64,000 nt of DNA from Phlebopus portentosus (GCA_037892935.1 JAYXKI010000006.1:434001-498000); one strand, 5' to 3'. Positions 34,044 to 46,075 are shown, numbered from the stretch's first letter. The notes: a model not told the origin generated them from the letters alone. Numbers and translations: made by a program.

Positions 34044-34340
34044 TATGCAGTTCCACACGGTTTCGCTGTTCATCACAGCGGAATGACGGCGAAATGCCTC
34101 AATTCACTTCGTATCAGTTTCCTTTCATCCTATTCCTTGAATTCTTTGATCTATTCTTCTAGTCATCACTCAGTCTCGCTCGATCACACAAAAATTCACA
34201 AAAACTGAAACAAAATCGTATAAATTAACTATAAAAACAACTATGTACAGTACAAGTTCTTTTTCTTTTTCTTTTGTCCTTTTCTTTTTCTATTTTACAA
34301 AAGTCCGACCAGGACATAGAGCATACACGACGATTATACT
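34044..34340. other. alpha internal non-coding sequence
   Basis: Resumption of alpha sequence after the Harbinger end. Contains a TTTCTTTTT-rich tract (34255-34300) just downstream of the antisense gene end. No gene seen. Confidence 0.6.
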
Positions 34341-35162
34341 CTATTCCTGAGCCCTACCTTTCCCCTTTGACTGATGAACCCTCTCCACTTCCCATCTATC
34401 TTCCTCTTCCTTGTCTTCACCTTCTCCCATCTTCACCCCAGCCAACTCAAGCAGCAGACGATGATCTGCATGCGCCTGCACAACGAGGACACTGAATTTG
34501 TTCAGCATCTGAGATAGGACCTTGTCCTGGTGATCCATCCGTGCTAGCACGAACTGCAGCTCAGATTCCCCAACCTCCCACTGCAGAGCTTCATGCTCGA
34601 CATAACCACCCACCAATCTGGCCGCCAGAGCTGTGACTTTCTGGCGTTTTGCTTCCCGATCGTGCACCTCCCAAGCTGCCTTACGCTTCGTGGCTACAGC
34701 CCTGCCTTTCGTGGCTAGACTACAGCCCTTCACCTGCTTCAAGCATGGAGCGCAGGTCCTCTGTGGAAGACCCACGCAATCATGGCCACACTTCTGGCAC
34801 TGGTTGCATGGAACCCAATGACAAATGCGCCCATCGCTCAATCGTTTGTTGTCATCGTTGTCATTGTTATTATCATTATCGTCACCACCAGAACCACTGC
34901 CATTAGCTGGAATCCTAGAAGGACCAGCCTCAGGTTGAGAAGATGCTCGTCGTGCCAGAGAAACACATCTCACTTGCGTTTCAACAGTTTCACGCGAAAC
35001 AGCAGCAGTACCGCTATTGTTGTTGTTGTTGTTGTTGCTGTTGTTGTTGTTGCTCGTGGTATTGAGAGCCTGAATCTCTTCAAGGCTTGTGTCCGCCTCA
35101 AACAGCTCATTCGCCTCCATTCCCACATCACTGATATCCATTCTGCCATTACCGGGACTCAT
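34341..35162 (-). CDS. antisense Zn2Cys6-like gene in alpha
   Basis: A single open frame of 273 residues on the minus strand, between alpha pol and the 3' LTR. An acidic N-terminus and an Asn/Ser run are followed by a basic segment with SQPEAGPSRIP. Then comes C-x2-C-x6-C-x7-C-x2-C-x6-C (residues CNQC to VKGC), matching the spacing of fungal Zn2Cys6 clusters. A Lys/Arg-rich stretch (ATKRKAAWEVHDREAKRQK) looks like a nuclear signal. The C-terminal half is helical. No stop interrupts it, although alpha pol has eight. Position, strand and motif match the antisense gene of gypsy2. Confidence 0.72.
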   Translation of the reverse strand: MSPGNGRMDISDVGMEANELFEADTSLEEIQALNTTSNNNNSNNNNNNNSGTAAVSRETVETQVRCVSLARRASSQPEAGPSRIPANGSGSGGDDNDNNNDNDDNKRLSDGRICHWVPCNQCQKCGHDCVGLPQRTCAPCLKQVKGCSLATKGRAVATKRKAAWEVHDREAKRQKVTALAARLVGGYVEHEALQWEVGESELQFVLARMDHQDKVLSQMLNKFSVLVVQAHADHRLLLELAGVKMGEGEDKEEEDRWEVERVHQSKGKGRAQE

Positions 35163-35294
35163 AATAATGGAGTCTTCTCCCTAATAACCAGGAGGAGGAC
35201 TCTCAGGACTTTCCTGAATCGCAGGAGTCTCCTCGTCTGAGTCCACCACTTGCCAAACACCATGAACATGGCAAGTCCCTGCATCCAGTCGTCA

Positions 35295-36632
35295 TCACAT
35301 GTTGGCCTTGATTTCGGCAGCCATCTGGGAGATTTTGGCGTGTTGAGCAGCACGTTCCTCTTCTTCACATCTTTCACTCTTGTGAAGCTCAATCTCAAGC
35401 ATTGTGGGTTCGAGTGAGGTTAAGGGTGTAGAATGGCTAGCCCCTTCCAAATGTTCCACTCCAGTTTCAAGCATTTCGACCAGTTCCGTGACTTCTCCAT
35501 CCTCAATTGTTTTGCCAGTTTCAACCTGAAGAGGAGCGGAATCAACCTCCATTGGACTATTGACATCCTGAGGCAGCATTTGATGTTGCTGCTGCTGTTG
35601 TTGTTGTGGAGGAAATTGTTCAGGCAGCATTGGTTGTTGCTGCTGTTGTTGTTGTGGTTGAGAGAGAGGTTGAGAAGGTTCAGACAGCACTTGTTGGGAT
35701 CGTTGTTGTTGCTGTTGTTGTTGTTGCGTTTTGGATTCCTGAGCACGAACGAGTTGATAGAGCCGACGACGAAGGATGGAATAGCTATAGTATTCCCAGA
35801 GGAGCTGGACCATTCTCAATTTCACCTTGTTGATGCGAAGGATGTGCCCTGCACGAAGGTATCGTTGCTCAATATCCTCCCAATATTTGAACGCTTGCTG
35901 TAGGAAGGATTAGATGGAGATGATAGACAAGAAGAAGTACCTACGTGACTCTGGACAGCTTCGTCTCATGTGTAATCCATGTTGCCGGTGAACCTCGCCG
36001 TTTGTTGGAACTTGAAGCTCTCCATTCTCACATTGTCGAGAGCCTTTTCGATGTCAGGGCGCAGTTTTGGAAACATTGGAGGGAACGATTCACCTAAGAA
36101 GAAGCCACAAGTCGAATCAAATGAGGCAGGATGGAATGGAGCCCTGCATCTGCAGAAGAAAGCTCATTGTTTGGTCTCCATCTTGGTGTAAAATTCCCAT
36201 CAATCATAGTACAGCATCTGTAGGAGAGTGTCCGTGTCACAGTAGTTGGAGTACACCATCTCCGACCAGACTTCTTTCGTTCCTTTGGGACGGACTTGCT
36301 CCAATGCTTCCTTCCATGCCTGTCAAATTTCATTAACAAAAATTCTTGATTAGAGTGTGCAGTTTACGCACCGAGATTGCCTTCCACCCATCCATCAAAG
36401 ACTCCATCACCAGATTCATCAACCACCGTACCATCATCAAACCTATAGGCGTGATCCATTCGACCAGTTTCATCTTTTCTGGCAGGATTACCGTTGTGAC
36501 ACCGTGGTCTAGTTCATCCATTGCTGACCTGGCCAAGGCGACATCTGCCTTGAATTTCACGACCGCTGCCTTCCAGTCGTCATTGGAGTTGATGGGTCCC
36601 AAGAGCGTGACAATTTCTTCAGAAGTGAACAT
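35295..36632 (-). pseudogene. second antisense gene in alpha (Gln-rich)
   Basis: Three minus-strand exons fit together: 36372-36632, 35945-36319 and 35295-35897, with GTGCGT...CAG and GTAGGT...CAG introns, ~412 codons. Exon 2 has three in-frame TGA codons, each compatible with a former CGA Arg. The N-terminal half is helical (SNDDWKAAVVKFKADVALARSAMDEL is typical of its style, split here by description only). The C-terminal exon has long Gln runs encoded by CAG/CAA repeats and an acidic tail. It lies head-to-tail upstream of the Zn2Cys6-like gene and starts ~130 bp from the 3' LTR. No family recognised. Confidence 0.55.
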
Positions 36633-36751
36633 GTTGGAGAATGAAGAAGAGATGACAGTGGAAGAAAATTTGGACGCGACGCGTTATGCTTCAAAACTCC
36701 CACGTGTCAGATTGAGATGGGAGTGACCGTGGACGGTCACTATTTTATAAA

Positions 36752-36760
36752 CCCGGGAGA
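36752..36760 (+). other. alpha polypurine tract
   Basis: CCCGGGAGA immediately precedes the 3' LTR; GGGAGA is the purine part. This supports copy C being a true 3' LTR and not a solo LTR. Confidence 0.5.
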
Positions 36761-38392
36761 TGAAGAGTAAGTCTGAAGCTTGGGAACATATGGAGTCGTT
36801 ACGACCAGTTCTGCGGTGTTCCGACTGGTTCCGCTTGGTTTCGACTGGTTTTGCTCAAACAAGTGGACTTAGCAAGAACACCATAGTCCAGATGGCACGT
36901 GCACCGTTCTTTGATCGGCCATCAAGACGGGAGAATCACGGCATCGAGTTTGCATGCATTGATCACAAGTCTCCGGATCTCGGATCCACATTCCAGACAA
37001 AGAGATTTGACCCTGCAACCTCATCCTCAGTCCCTCTCCTTTGTCAAACCTTGCAGACTTACTTTGTCAGGCTAGTCAAAGCCCTTCTGAGTCATTTCCC
37101 CAAGTTCCACTTCATTCCGCTCAAAGAGACCCAGTTCCGAAGGTTTCACACATATTCTGACCTTTCTATATGCGTCCCCTTTAATCCATTATGCTCTCAT
37201 TCCAGACATGCTCAGTATTGTTTCTTTTGACTTATGTGTCCCTTAAACCATTCATATGCACTCCTCTCCTTTGTCAATAGTGATATGTGTTCCGTTTTCT
37301 TTATGACGTATGTTCTCTGACCGATGGGAGGCTCAGTCTTGGATGTTTAGTATAAATATAGCATGACTCTCATAGTAGGGGGAGCAGCTTAGTTGAAGCT
37401 TAGTTGGAGCTTAGCTAGGCAGTTCTCACATCATCTCAAAGTCCCTTGACCTCTAGTCTACTTGTTCATAGTGGACTTCTCTCGTCTCTATAGTCTAATA
37501 TACGACATTTCGTGTTCTGTACAGTCGATCAGTGATCTCTCTTCGCAGCAGAGCCGTTTGTGCATTTGTATAGTTCGCCGTCATCATATAAAGGCTTCTC
37601 TATCTTCTCTCACTCGAATCAAAACCTCCTTATGTGTTCCGAACTGTTTTGCCCAGTGTCGCTCGTAACCCAGTTACTCTGCGTGCCACTTGCATTCGGT
37701 CTCGCAACACCTTCTCCTCTCCAGTGTTGTCGGGGAAGGACACCATATCACCCCCTTCCTCTTGATATTCCTCTCCCCACTTCCTCAAGTCATTGGCTGG
37801 CATTGTTCCACATCATTTCGATCAGAAACAGTCAGTTCCATCGTCCCACACATATTCTTCAATTCTCTCAGTCCCCTTCCATCATTGTTTTGCACCTCCA
37901 TCCCTCGCATCGTATTTCAACACACTTAGCAATCATCCTTTGTCCATTGTATCATGTTTTGAATCATTATGCCACATTCCAACACTTTAGACTACGAGTG
38001 AGATCGACTGCAGTTGCTTACCAGTGTGTTAGCACAGTCGATTAGTCACGTTCGGGTTGGTGGTTCGACTAGCGTAGCTTAGTTAGTTTAGTTCTTGTGC
38101 CTTGGGTTAGTCGGCTTTAGTCCAGAGCTCACAGCTGAGCCGGAGAGTCAATTTAGCCTTTGCACTGCCACCGTCAATCTCAGGAGAAGTTCACCCTCGG
38201 AATTCTTCCTCGAGCACTTCTCTCACATCTCTCAGTTCTCACCAAGCCCTCCATTGTACACCCCTATTTCCCTCCATTCTTTCGTGCCCTTAGCTCGGGT
38301 GTAATTCTCTGCTGACCACTTGAAGGTATTCTAGGGCAGCCCCTTGAACTATACACTCCCTGTCCAGCATCAGAATGTCCACAGGAGTTTCA
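36761..38392 (+). repeat. alpha 3' LTR (copy C)
   Basis: 1632 bp, TGAAGAGTAAG...GGAGTTTCA. Many CpG sites of copies B and D are TpG or CpA here. It is followed directly by GCAT and then the RT region of E3. Confidence 0.92.
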
Positions 38393-40111
38393 GCATTCTA
38401 CCAGAGAAACTGGAGAAAGGAAAATTCTTCTTTACCCTCAACATGCAATCAGGATATAACAACCTGAGAATTCGAGAAGGAGATGAATGGAAGGCAGCAT
38501 TCCGAGTTGGCAATGCAGTCGACAAGCTGAAGGTCATGATGTTTGGAATGAAGAACTCACCTGCAGTATTCTAATGATTCATGAATGACAACTTCAGATA
38601 TTGGCTCAGAACAGAAGAGGCACTAAACTACCTAGATGACCTCATTTGCCAAGCGCAAACCAAAAAGGAGCATTGGACACTCCTCAGGGCAATTCTACAG
38701 AAATGCCAAGAACTCGACATCTATCTCAAAATCGAGAAATGTCATTTCCTCCAAACCCAACTTGACTATCTGGGATTTGTAGTAGGAACAAAAGGCATCC
38801 AAATAGATCCTTACAAACTCAAGGTGATATGAGAGTGGCCAACACCAAAGACAAAATGACAGATCTGAAAGTTCCAAGGCTTTTGCAACTTCTACTGAAG
38901 ATTCATCAGGAACTATGCTAATTTATACACACCTATTGGCAAACTTATCAAGAAGGATCACAAGTTCATTTGGACAGAAGCGCAAGACAAAGCTTTTGAA
39001 AGTATCAAGCAGGCATTTGAAACTGAAGTGGCATTGGCAATGCCAAAGCCAGACAAACCATATACATTGGAAACCAATGCATCTGATGTAGCAATTGGTG
39101 CAGTCTTACAATAAGAAGATGACCAAGGAGAACTGAGACCTTTAGGTTTCATGTTGAAAACACTATCAAGTGCTCAACGAAATTATTCAATGCATGACAA
39201 AGAGATGCTAGCAATCATGGAAGCACTTGGACACTGGAGACACTTATTGGAAGGAACAAAAGAACCAATAACTATCCAAAGCGATCATGCAAACCTCCAA
39301 TACTTCATGACAGCACAGAACTTAATGAGATGTCAAGCGAGATGGGCACTAGAGTTATCACAATATAACTTCAAGATTCTCTATTGGCCAGGCAAGAAGA
39401 ATCAGGCAGATGCACTATCATGATGAGCCAATTATATGCCAGAGGACAAGGATAACTTAGGTGTTACCTTGTTACCACCCGATATGATCGAGCAGCAGAC
39501 ATTACGATGAACTGAGATTAATGGTCTATACAGGCTAGAAACAGAAATGGTCACCATCTCTGATCTGATCATTTGAACAATCAAGAGACACTACAACACC
39601 AAGGAGGCTAAGAAGGAAATATTGGTGATCAAGAAGAGCAACGGCTACAGTTACAGGAATGGCTTGCACTACATAACCAACGCATTATATGTCCCGCCAT
39701 CCACCAACCTAAAAGCGTTGCTAATCCAAAGGCACCATGACCACAAGCTTGCAGGCCACCCAGGAGCAGAAAAGACCATAGAGCTTGTAAAGTGATCATA
39801 CTATTGGCCGAAGATGGAAGAGATGATCTGAGAATATATCTCATCCTGTGATATATGTCAACGTGCAAAACCAATTCGACAATTTCGAAATCCACCGCTC
39901 CAACCATTGATGGCACCACATCAACCATGGGAAACTATAACCTGTGACCTGATTACCGATTTACCAGTCAGCAATGAAGGCTACAGTTCAATACTTGTTA
40001 TAGTGGACAAGCTCACTAAAATGGGGAAGTTCATTCCTTGCCAGGGGATACCCAACGCTAAGCAGTTGGCACACTTGTTTTACCAACACATCTTCAAATA
40101 CTACAGGGCCC
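38393..40111 (+). pseudogene. E3 pol part 1 (RT, RNase H, integrase start)
   Basis: One frame with stops but no frameshift. It begins inside RT (KLEKGKFFFTLNMQSGYNN) and keeps the LNYLDDLI catalytic box and YLGFVVGTKGIQ. RNase H has LETNASDVAIGAVL, MHDKEMLAIMEAL and QSDHANLQYF. The integrase HHCC finger is HHDHKLAGHPG...CDIC, then the first catalytic Asp in TCDLITDLP. Stops are mostly TGA where Arg is expected, in clusters at 38574, 38832, 38858, 38866, 38896 and 39421, plus a few TAA. The block ends at the E4 insertion (GGCCC at 40107-40111). Confidence 0.9.
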
Positions 40112-40531
40112 TGTTAGGCGGCAAGACTAACGGGCGTCGATCTCGAGGCGGCCAACACAATAACAAACAACTGGCTAACGCGAGTTGCCGGGCTATACGC
40201 ACGCTATGTCGCAGTGAAGGTAAGTAGAATTCAACAAACTAATAATACAAGAGTAGATACCTATGTCGCAGTGAAGGTAAGTAGAATAGAAAGACAAGGA
40301 ACGAAAGAGTCAAACTATCTACTTATATAGACTTTGAGCACGGGAAAGGTCTACTCTAATAGGAAGTCACATGATAAGGAATGAGATGATTAGTGAGCAT
40401 GATAGAATGTTGTGGAATGTTCCGGCAATTGGATGAATAAGCGCATAAGAAAAATAAAAGAAAAGGAAAAAGAATATTAAAATGAATGATGACATAAGAA
40501 AAGAAAAGGAAAATGTTCGAGTCCTTACATC
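40112..40531 (-). repeat. E4 3' LTR
   Basis: On the minus strand it begins TGTAAGGACTCG and ends CGCCTAACA, 420 bp. A purine run (GAGAGGGGGGTGA on the minus strand, 40532-40545) precedes it. It contains the 11-mer complementary to the PBS intact (AATAGAAAGAC on the plus strand at 40285-40295). Confidence 0.92.
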
Positions 40532-43500
40532 ACCCCCCTCTCAAGGTTGGGCGTCCCGACCAACCACATAATCCTTCTAACGACGTGAACCTATACAGTG
40601 CTCGCATGCTTTGTCGAGGTATTGTTAACTTTCGCGGAGCTCCAGGATGTTTGTGATAGAATTCTTGAATTGATTCCTGTGCATTATCCTTGACGTCAGA
40701 TTCCGGCTGCCATGTCGCTTCCTCATATCCGACCCACTTGACCAAGAACTGGAGCCTTCCTCGATGTAGACGTGAGTCGAGTATTTCTTCAACCTCATAC
40801 TCTTCTTGTTCATTGAAGAGTAAGCCTGAAGCTTGGGAACGTACAGAGTCGTTACAACCAGTTCCGCAGGGTTCCGACTGGTTTCGCTCGGTTTCGACTG
40901 GTTTCGCTCAAACGAGTGAACTTAGCAAGAACGCCATAGTCCAGATGGCACGTGCACCATTCTTTGATCGGCCATCAAGACGGGAGAATCACGGCATCGA
41001 GTTTGCACGTGTCGATCACAAGTCTCCGGACCTCGGATCCGTGTTCCAGACAAAGAGATTTGACCCTGCAACCTTGTCCTCAGTCCCTCTCCTTTGTTAA
41101 ACATCGCAGACTTACTTTGTCTGGCTAGCCAGAGCCCTTCCAAGTCGTTTCCCCGAGTTCCGCTCCGTTCCGCTCAAAGAGACCCGGTTCCGAAGGTTTC
41201 GCACATATTCTGACCTTTCTATATGCGTCCCCTTTAATCCATTATGTTCTTGTTCCAGACATGCTTAGTATTGTTTCTTTTGACCTATGTGTCCCTTAAA
41301 CCATTCATATGTGCTTCTCTCCTTTGTAGATAGCAATATGCATTCCCTTTTCTTTATGACATAGGTTCTCTGACTGCTGGGAGGCTCAGTCTTGGATGTT
41401 TAGTATAAATATAGCACGACTCTCGTAGTAGAGGGACAGCTTAGTCGGAGCTGAGTGGGAGCTTAGCTTACAGTTCTCACATCATCTCAAAGTCCCTCGA
41501 CCTCTAGTCTACTTGTTCGTAGTGGACTCTCTCGTCTCTAAAGTCTAATATACAATATTTCGTGTTCTGTACAGTCGATCAGTGATCTCTCTTCGTAGCA
41601 GAGCCGTTCGTACGTTCGTATAGTTCGCTGTGATCATACAAAGGCTCCTCTTACTTCTCTCACCCGAACCGATACCTCCATACGTGTTCTGAACCGTTTC
41701 GCCCGGTTTCGCTCGTAACCCAGTTACTCTGCGTGCTGCTCGCATTTGGTATCGCAACACCTTCTCCTCTCCATTGTCATCGGGAAAGGACACCATATCA
41801 CCCCTTTCCTCTTGACATTCCACTCTCCGCTTCCTCAAGTCCAGCCCGGCGCTATTCTGCACTGTTTCGATCGGATACAGTCGGTTCCATTGTCCCACAC
41901 ATATCCTTGGATTCTCTCAGTCCCCTTCTGTCATTGTTTTGCACCTCCATCCCTCGCATCACATTACGACATACTCAGCTATTGTCCTTCGTCCATCGTA
42001 TCGCGTTTTGAATCATTACGCCATGTTCCGACACTTTAGACTACAAGTGAGATCGGCTGCAGTCGCTTGCCAGTGTGTTAGCACAGTCGATTAGTCACGT
42101 TCGGGTTGGTGGTTCGACTAGCGTAGCTTAGTTAGTTTAGTTCTTGTGCCTTGGGTCAGTTGGCTTCAGTCCAGAGCTCGCAGCTGAGCCAGAGAGTCGA
42201 TTTAGCCTTTGCACCGCCACCATTGATCTCGGGAGAAGCCTACCCTCGGAATTCCTCCTCGAGCGCTTCCCTCATATCCCCGGTTCTCACCAAGCCCTTC
42301 CATTGTATATCTCTATTTCCCTCCACTCCTTCGTGCCCTTAGCTCGAGTGTAACTCTCTGCTGACCGCTTGAAGGTATTCTAGGGCAGCCCCTCGAACTA
42401 TACACTCCCTGTCCGGCATCAGAACGTCCACAGGAGTTTCATCGTCAATGATCACTGGCGGGGGTGGAGGCGGCTTCTTTTGTGATTTGAAAGACGGTTG
42501 AATGGCCAGTTTGAGCAGGATCTCGTTAAAGACAGGATGAACGTGTTTCCATGTCTTCGGGATCTTTAGCTTATATGCGCTCGCGCCCACCTTTTCCATA
42601 ACCTCGAATGGGCCAAACCATTTGTCGTCCATCTTCTTCGTTGGTCAGATCATCTTAATGTTTCGACCATCCAAGAAGACCTTTTGTCCCATCTCATAGA
42701 CTACCGACTTTCCAGCGTGACGATCATAAAAGTGTTTCATGTCTTCATTGGCCTGAGTCAGATTGGCCTGAGCGAGTTCGTGTATTCCCTTGACATGTTT
42801 GGCAAACTCTTCTGCCGATAGATTGGACGAAGTCATTCCAATGCCCGTGAAGCTTGAAGGGTGTTGTCCCGTGTTGACAAAGAAGGGTGATAGTTTGGTC
42901 GCCGAATGTTCACGATTGTTGTGCGCAAACTCTGCGAGAGCTAGCCAGTCCACCCAGTCTAATTGTCGATGATTGATGTATAGTTGAAGGTACTGTTCGA
43001 GTTCTTGATTAACTCATTCTGTCTGTCCGTCCGTTTGAGGGTGGTACGCCATTGACGGATTGCCTTCGATGTGAAGGAGTTTGTACAACTCCCTCATCAT
43101 CTTCACATCAAACTGTACTCCTCGGTCATGGATGATCTTTCGAGGTAAGCCGTGCAACCGGAAGACATGGTCCCTGTAAATCCTGGCCATTCCTTCTGCC
43201 GTCAATTTCGTCATCATTGGTATTGCATGGATTTGTTTGCTGAAGCGATCGACTACCACACAAATTGCATTAAATCCATTTGACTCCAGCAACTCTCCAA
43301 TCAGGTCGACCGTGACAACTTGCCATGGTGCCTCCGGTACCTCATTAGGGTGCAAAACCTTTGCCCTTGTTGTTCTGAGGGCCTTCGTTCGCTGACAACG
43401 ATCGCATCCTCGCATGTAATTCCTGACATCGATGTACATGTTAGGCCACCAGAAACTTCTGTTCGCTAGTGCAACGGTCTTGTTCGCTCCTGGGTGGCCT

Positions 43501-46067
43501 GCCAACGTCGAGTCGTGACACTCCCTCATCACTTCCTCCCTCACACTTGTCAGTACGAAAACGTTTTGAAACTTCTTCATCTTCGTCATTGAGAGCTTAA
43601 CCGTCACCTCCTTTTTCCACAACCCATCTACGAACACTAAGTTTGTCGGTCTCTCTTCCTCATTCAACTCCGTTTGTGCTTTTTGAATCTTCTCGATCAA
43701 CACGTCTCGTGACGTCTCTACCACTCCTCTGACCAGCCATTCGTCTCTGATGAACGTGACATCCTCATTATCCCATTCGCCCTTGTTGTAGTCCACCCGG
43801 CATGACAATATGTCCGCCTTGCCCAATGTCTTCCCTGGTTTGTGTACTAACGTGAAGTCGAATTCGGCTAAATCGAGTCGCCAACGAGCTTGTCGACAAT
43901 TCAACTTTTGAGGTGATCGGAAATACGTCAAGTTTGCGTGATCGGTCCATACTTCGAAAGGTCTCTTGGCTCCTTGGAGGTATTGTTGCCATTTCTTAAG
44001 AGCTTGAACAATTGCGAGCATCTCTTTGTCATAGATCTCGTAATTTTGTTCAGCCTCCAAGAAGGTCGACGATCAATAGGCTATCACCTTCCACTTGTCG
44101 TCTTGTTTCTGAAGGAGCACTCCTCCAGATGCAAAGTCCGATGCATCTGCTTCGACCCAGAAAGGACCCTCCTCATTCGGGATGGCTAGAACCAGGGGAC
44201 TACTCAACCGACCCTTCAACTCTTCGAATGCTCATTGTTCCTCCTCTCCCCACTTCCATTCCACCTTACCTGTCAGCGTCGTCAGGGGTTTAACGACAGA
44301 GCTATAGTCCTTTACGAATCATCGCAACCAATTCCCTAGTCCCAGGAATTGTTGCAGTTTGTGAACGTTTCGCGGGATTGGCCACTCCTGAACTGCTGTT
44401 GTCTTTTTCAGGTCCATTCGAACCTCACCATTACCGATGATGTGTCCGAGATACTTAACTGTATCAACCTCGAACTCACATTTCTGCAGCTTCAGGAAAA
44501 GTCCGTTTTGACACAGGATTTCAAAGACTCATTTGGTGTGTTGGCAATGTTCCTCCAAATTATTCGAGAAGATGAGGATGTCGTCGAGGTAAATGATGAC
44601 GATACCCTCATGGATCATTTCTCGAAAGATATCGTTCATGAAACCTTGGAATGTCGCTGGCGCATTGCATAATCCGAAAAACATGACTGTTGGTTCAAAT
44701 AAGCCTAAATTCGTTCTAAACGCCGCCTTCCATTCATCGCCCTCTCGAACCCAAATGTTGTAATATCCCCAGCGAACATTGAGCTTCGTGATGTATTTCG
44801 CATCCTTGACCTTATCAATGAGCTCATTTATCAATGGCAATGGGTATTTGTTCTTAACCGTTCCTTCGTTAAGCTTTCGATAGTCTTGGATTGCTCGTAA
44901 GCTCCCATCTTCCTTCTTAATAAAGAAGAATGGAGATGCCATCAGGGATTTCGACTGTTGGATGTGTCCAGATGCTAGGTTCTCTTCGATAAATTCCTTT
45001 ATTGCCTCTTGTTCCTTCGGCGACAATGGGTAAACCTTGCAATTGCTAGGCTTAAAATCTGGTTTCAAGTCGATAGCATGGTCCCACGTTTGATGGTTTG
45101 GTAGGCGTTCAAACGATTCTTCACTAAAAACGTCCACATATTCTTCCAGATAAGGTGGCCACTTCGCTGCCTCCTTCATCTGCACATTCCTCACAAATTC
45201 TTTGTCTATCTCCTCGCTCGGTAGTGACAACTCACATTCGTCAGGGCAACGCGTGAACTTGACTGTTCCTGACCTCCAGTCGATCTCAGGATTGTGCTTC
45301 GTCAACCAGTCATGTCCGAGGAAGATGTTGCTCGATGCTAAGGATGTCACTACCAGTCGTATCTCCTCTTCATGTTTCCCAAAGAACATTCGTACGACTA
45401 CATATTCCTTGATCAATCCCGCCTCATTGCTTGTTCCATCAGCATTGAAGACTGGTCTAGGCCAAATGTACCTTTGGGTGGGGAAACTGTATCGTTTGAC
45501 AAGACCCTCGTCGATACATGAACCCGTGCATCCTGAGTCGATTAGCGCATGAGCATCAATGAAGTTTTCCTCTTTGAGTAGAGGGTTTGACAAATCTACT
45601 TCATCATCGCCCGCTATCTTTGGGTGTACAATGCTAACGAAGGCGTCCAACTCTTTTCCTCCTGCCCTCCTGACAAATTGATCTGCGTCCACTATGCCCT
45701 CGCGCTATACCTCAGCCGCGCGTCTGCCAACCACATCCCATACTGCTTCAGTATCATTTGCCTGAGCAACAATGTTCTCGCGGTAAGGTGCTTCCGCCTC
45801 AACCTCATTTTTTATAGCGGTTTGATTCTGCTCTTCCACACTAAGCTCGTTTGAATCGCCTGCTTGCGCATTCACTTTTCTAACCAACAAATCTGTGTAG
45901 ACGTCGAAGTCATTGTCGTCCGCTTCAGGTTCGTCAGGTATTACGTCGGTAAGGAGTTTTCGAAGGGTGAAACCGTCACTGATATTCGCATCTTGGTATT
46001 GTACAACAGGACGATTATATTTTAATGAGTCCAACGAAAAGAATCCTTTAGGTGATCGACCAGTCAT
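40532..46067 (-). pseudogene. E4 pol (split by solo LTR)
   Basis: Starts at ATG 46067 (MTGRSPKGFF), 8 nt past the gag stop and in another frame. Protease has [12 protein letters not shown] and ends [19 protein letters not shown] has IIYLDDILIFS and FGLCNAPATFQGF. RNase H has EADASDFASGGVL and IYDKEMLAIVQAL. Integrase has CHDSTLAGHPG...CDRC, TVDLIGEL, HDRGVQF and YHPQTDGQTE. The C-terminal chromodomain (LQFLVKWVGYEEATWQPES) ends at a stop abutting the 3' LTR. Stops occur at several sites, including a TAG where E5 has Trp, and the alpha LTR at 40814-42441 cuts the chromodomain entry. Confidence 0.9.
40814..42441 (+). mobile_element. solo alpha LTR (copy D)
   Basis: 1628 bp, TGAAGAGTAAG...GGAGTTTCA, inserted in E4 pol with 4-bp flanks TCAT (40810-40813) and TCGT (42442-42445), a duplication with one CpG transition. 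Removing it with one flank restores the E4 reading in line with E5 (VIID-EQ-EEYEVEEILD). It keeps many CpG sites. Confidence 0.93.
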
Positions 46068-46075
46068 TCTGACGT

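Larger units (their letters stand above)
6953..38392 (+). mobile_element. Ty3/gypsy element alpha with nested insertions
   Basis: The 5' LTR (6953-8635) and 3' LTR (36761-38392) are the same repeat in the same orientation. A PBS follows the first and a purine tract precedes the second. Internal content is gag-pro, pol, then, beyond the Harbinger insertion, two antisense ORFs. Without the Harbinger block (14723-34040) the element is about 12 kb. The 4-bp flanks are GCGT (left) and GCAT (right), a possible CpG-decayed duplication. However, the left flank is E1 and the right flank is E3, so the two ends may come from different insertions. Two solo LTRs of the same family occur elsewhere in the window (19371-20999, 40814-42441). 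Confidence 0.8.

Noticed and set aside
35540..35740. Leu-rich plus-strand ORF at the CAG repeats
   Set aside because: It is the mirror of the Gln run in the minus-strand gene.
38393..38396. GCGT/GCAT as proof that alpha is a simple insertion
   Set aside because: One mismatch in 4 bp is weak evidence, and the flanking elements differ on the two sides.
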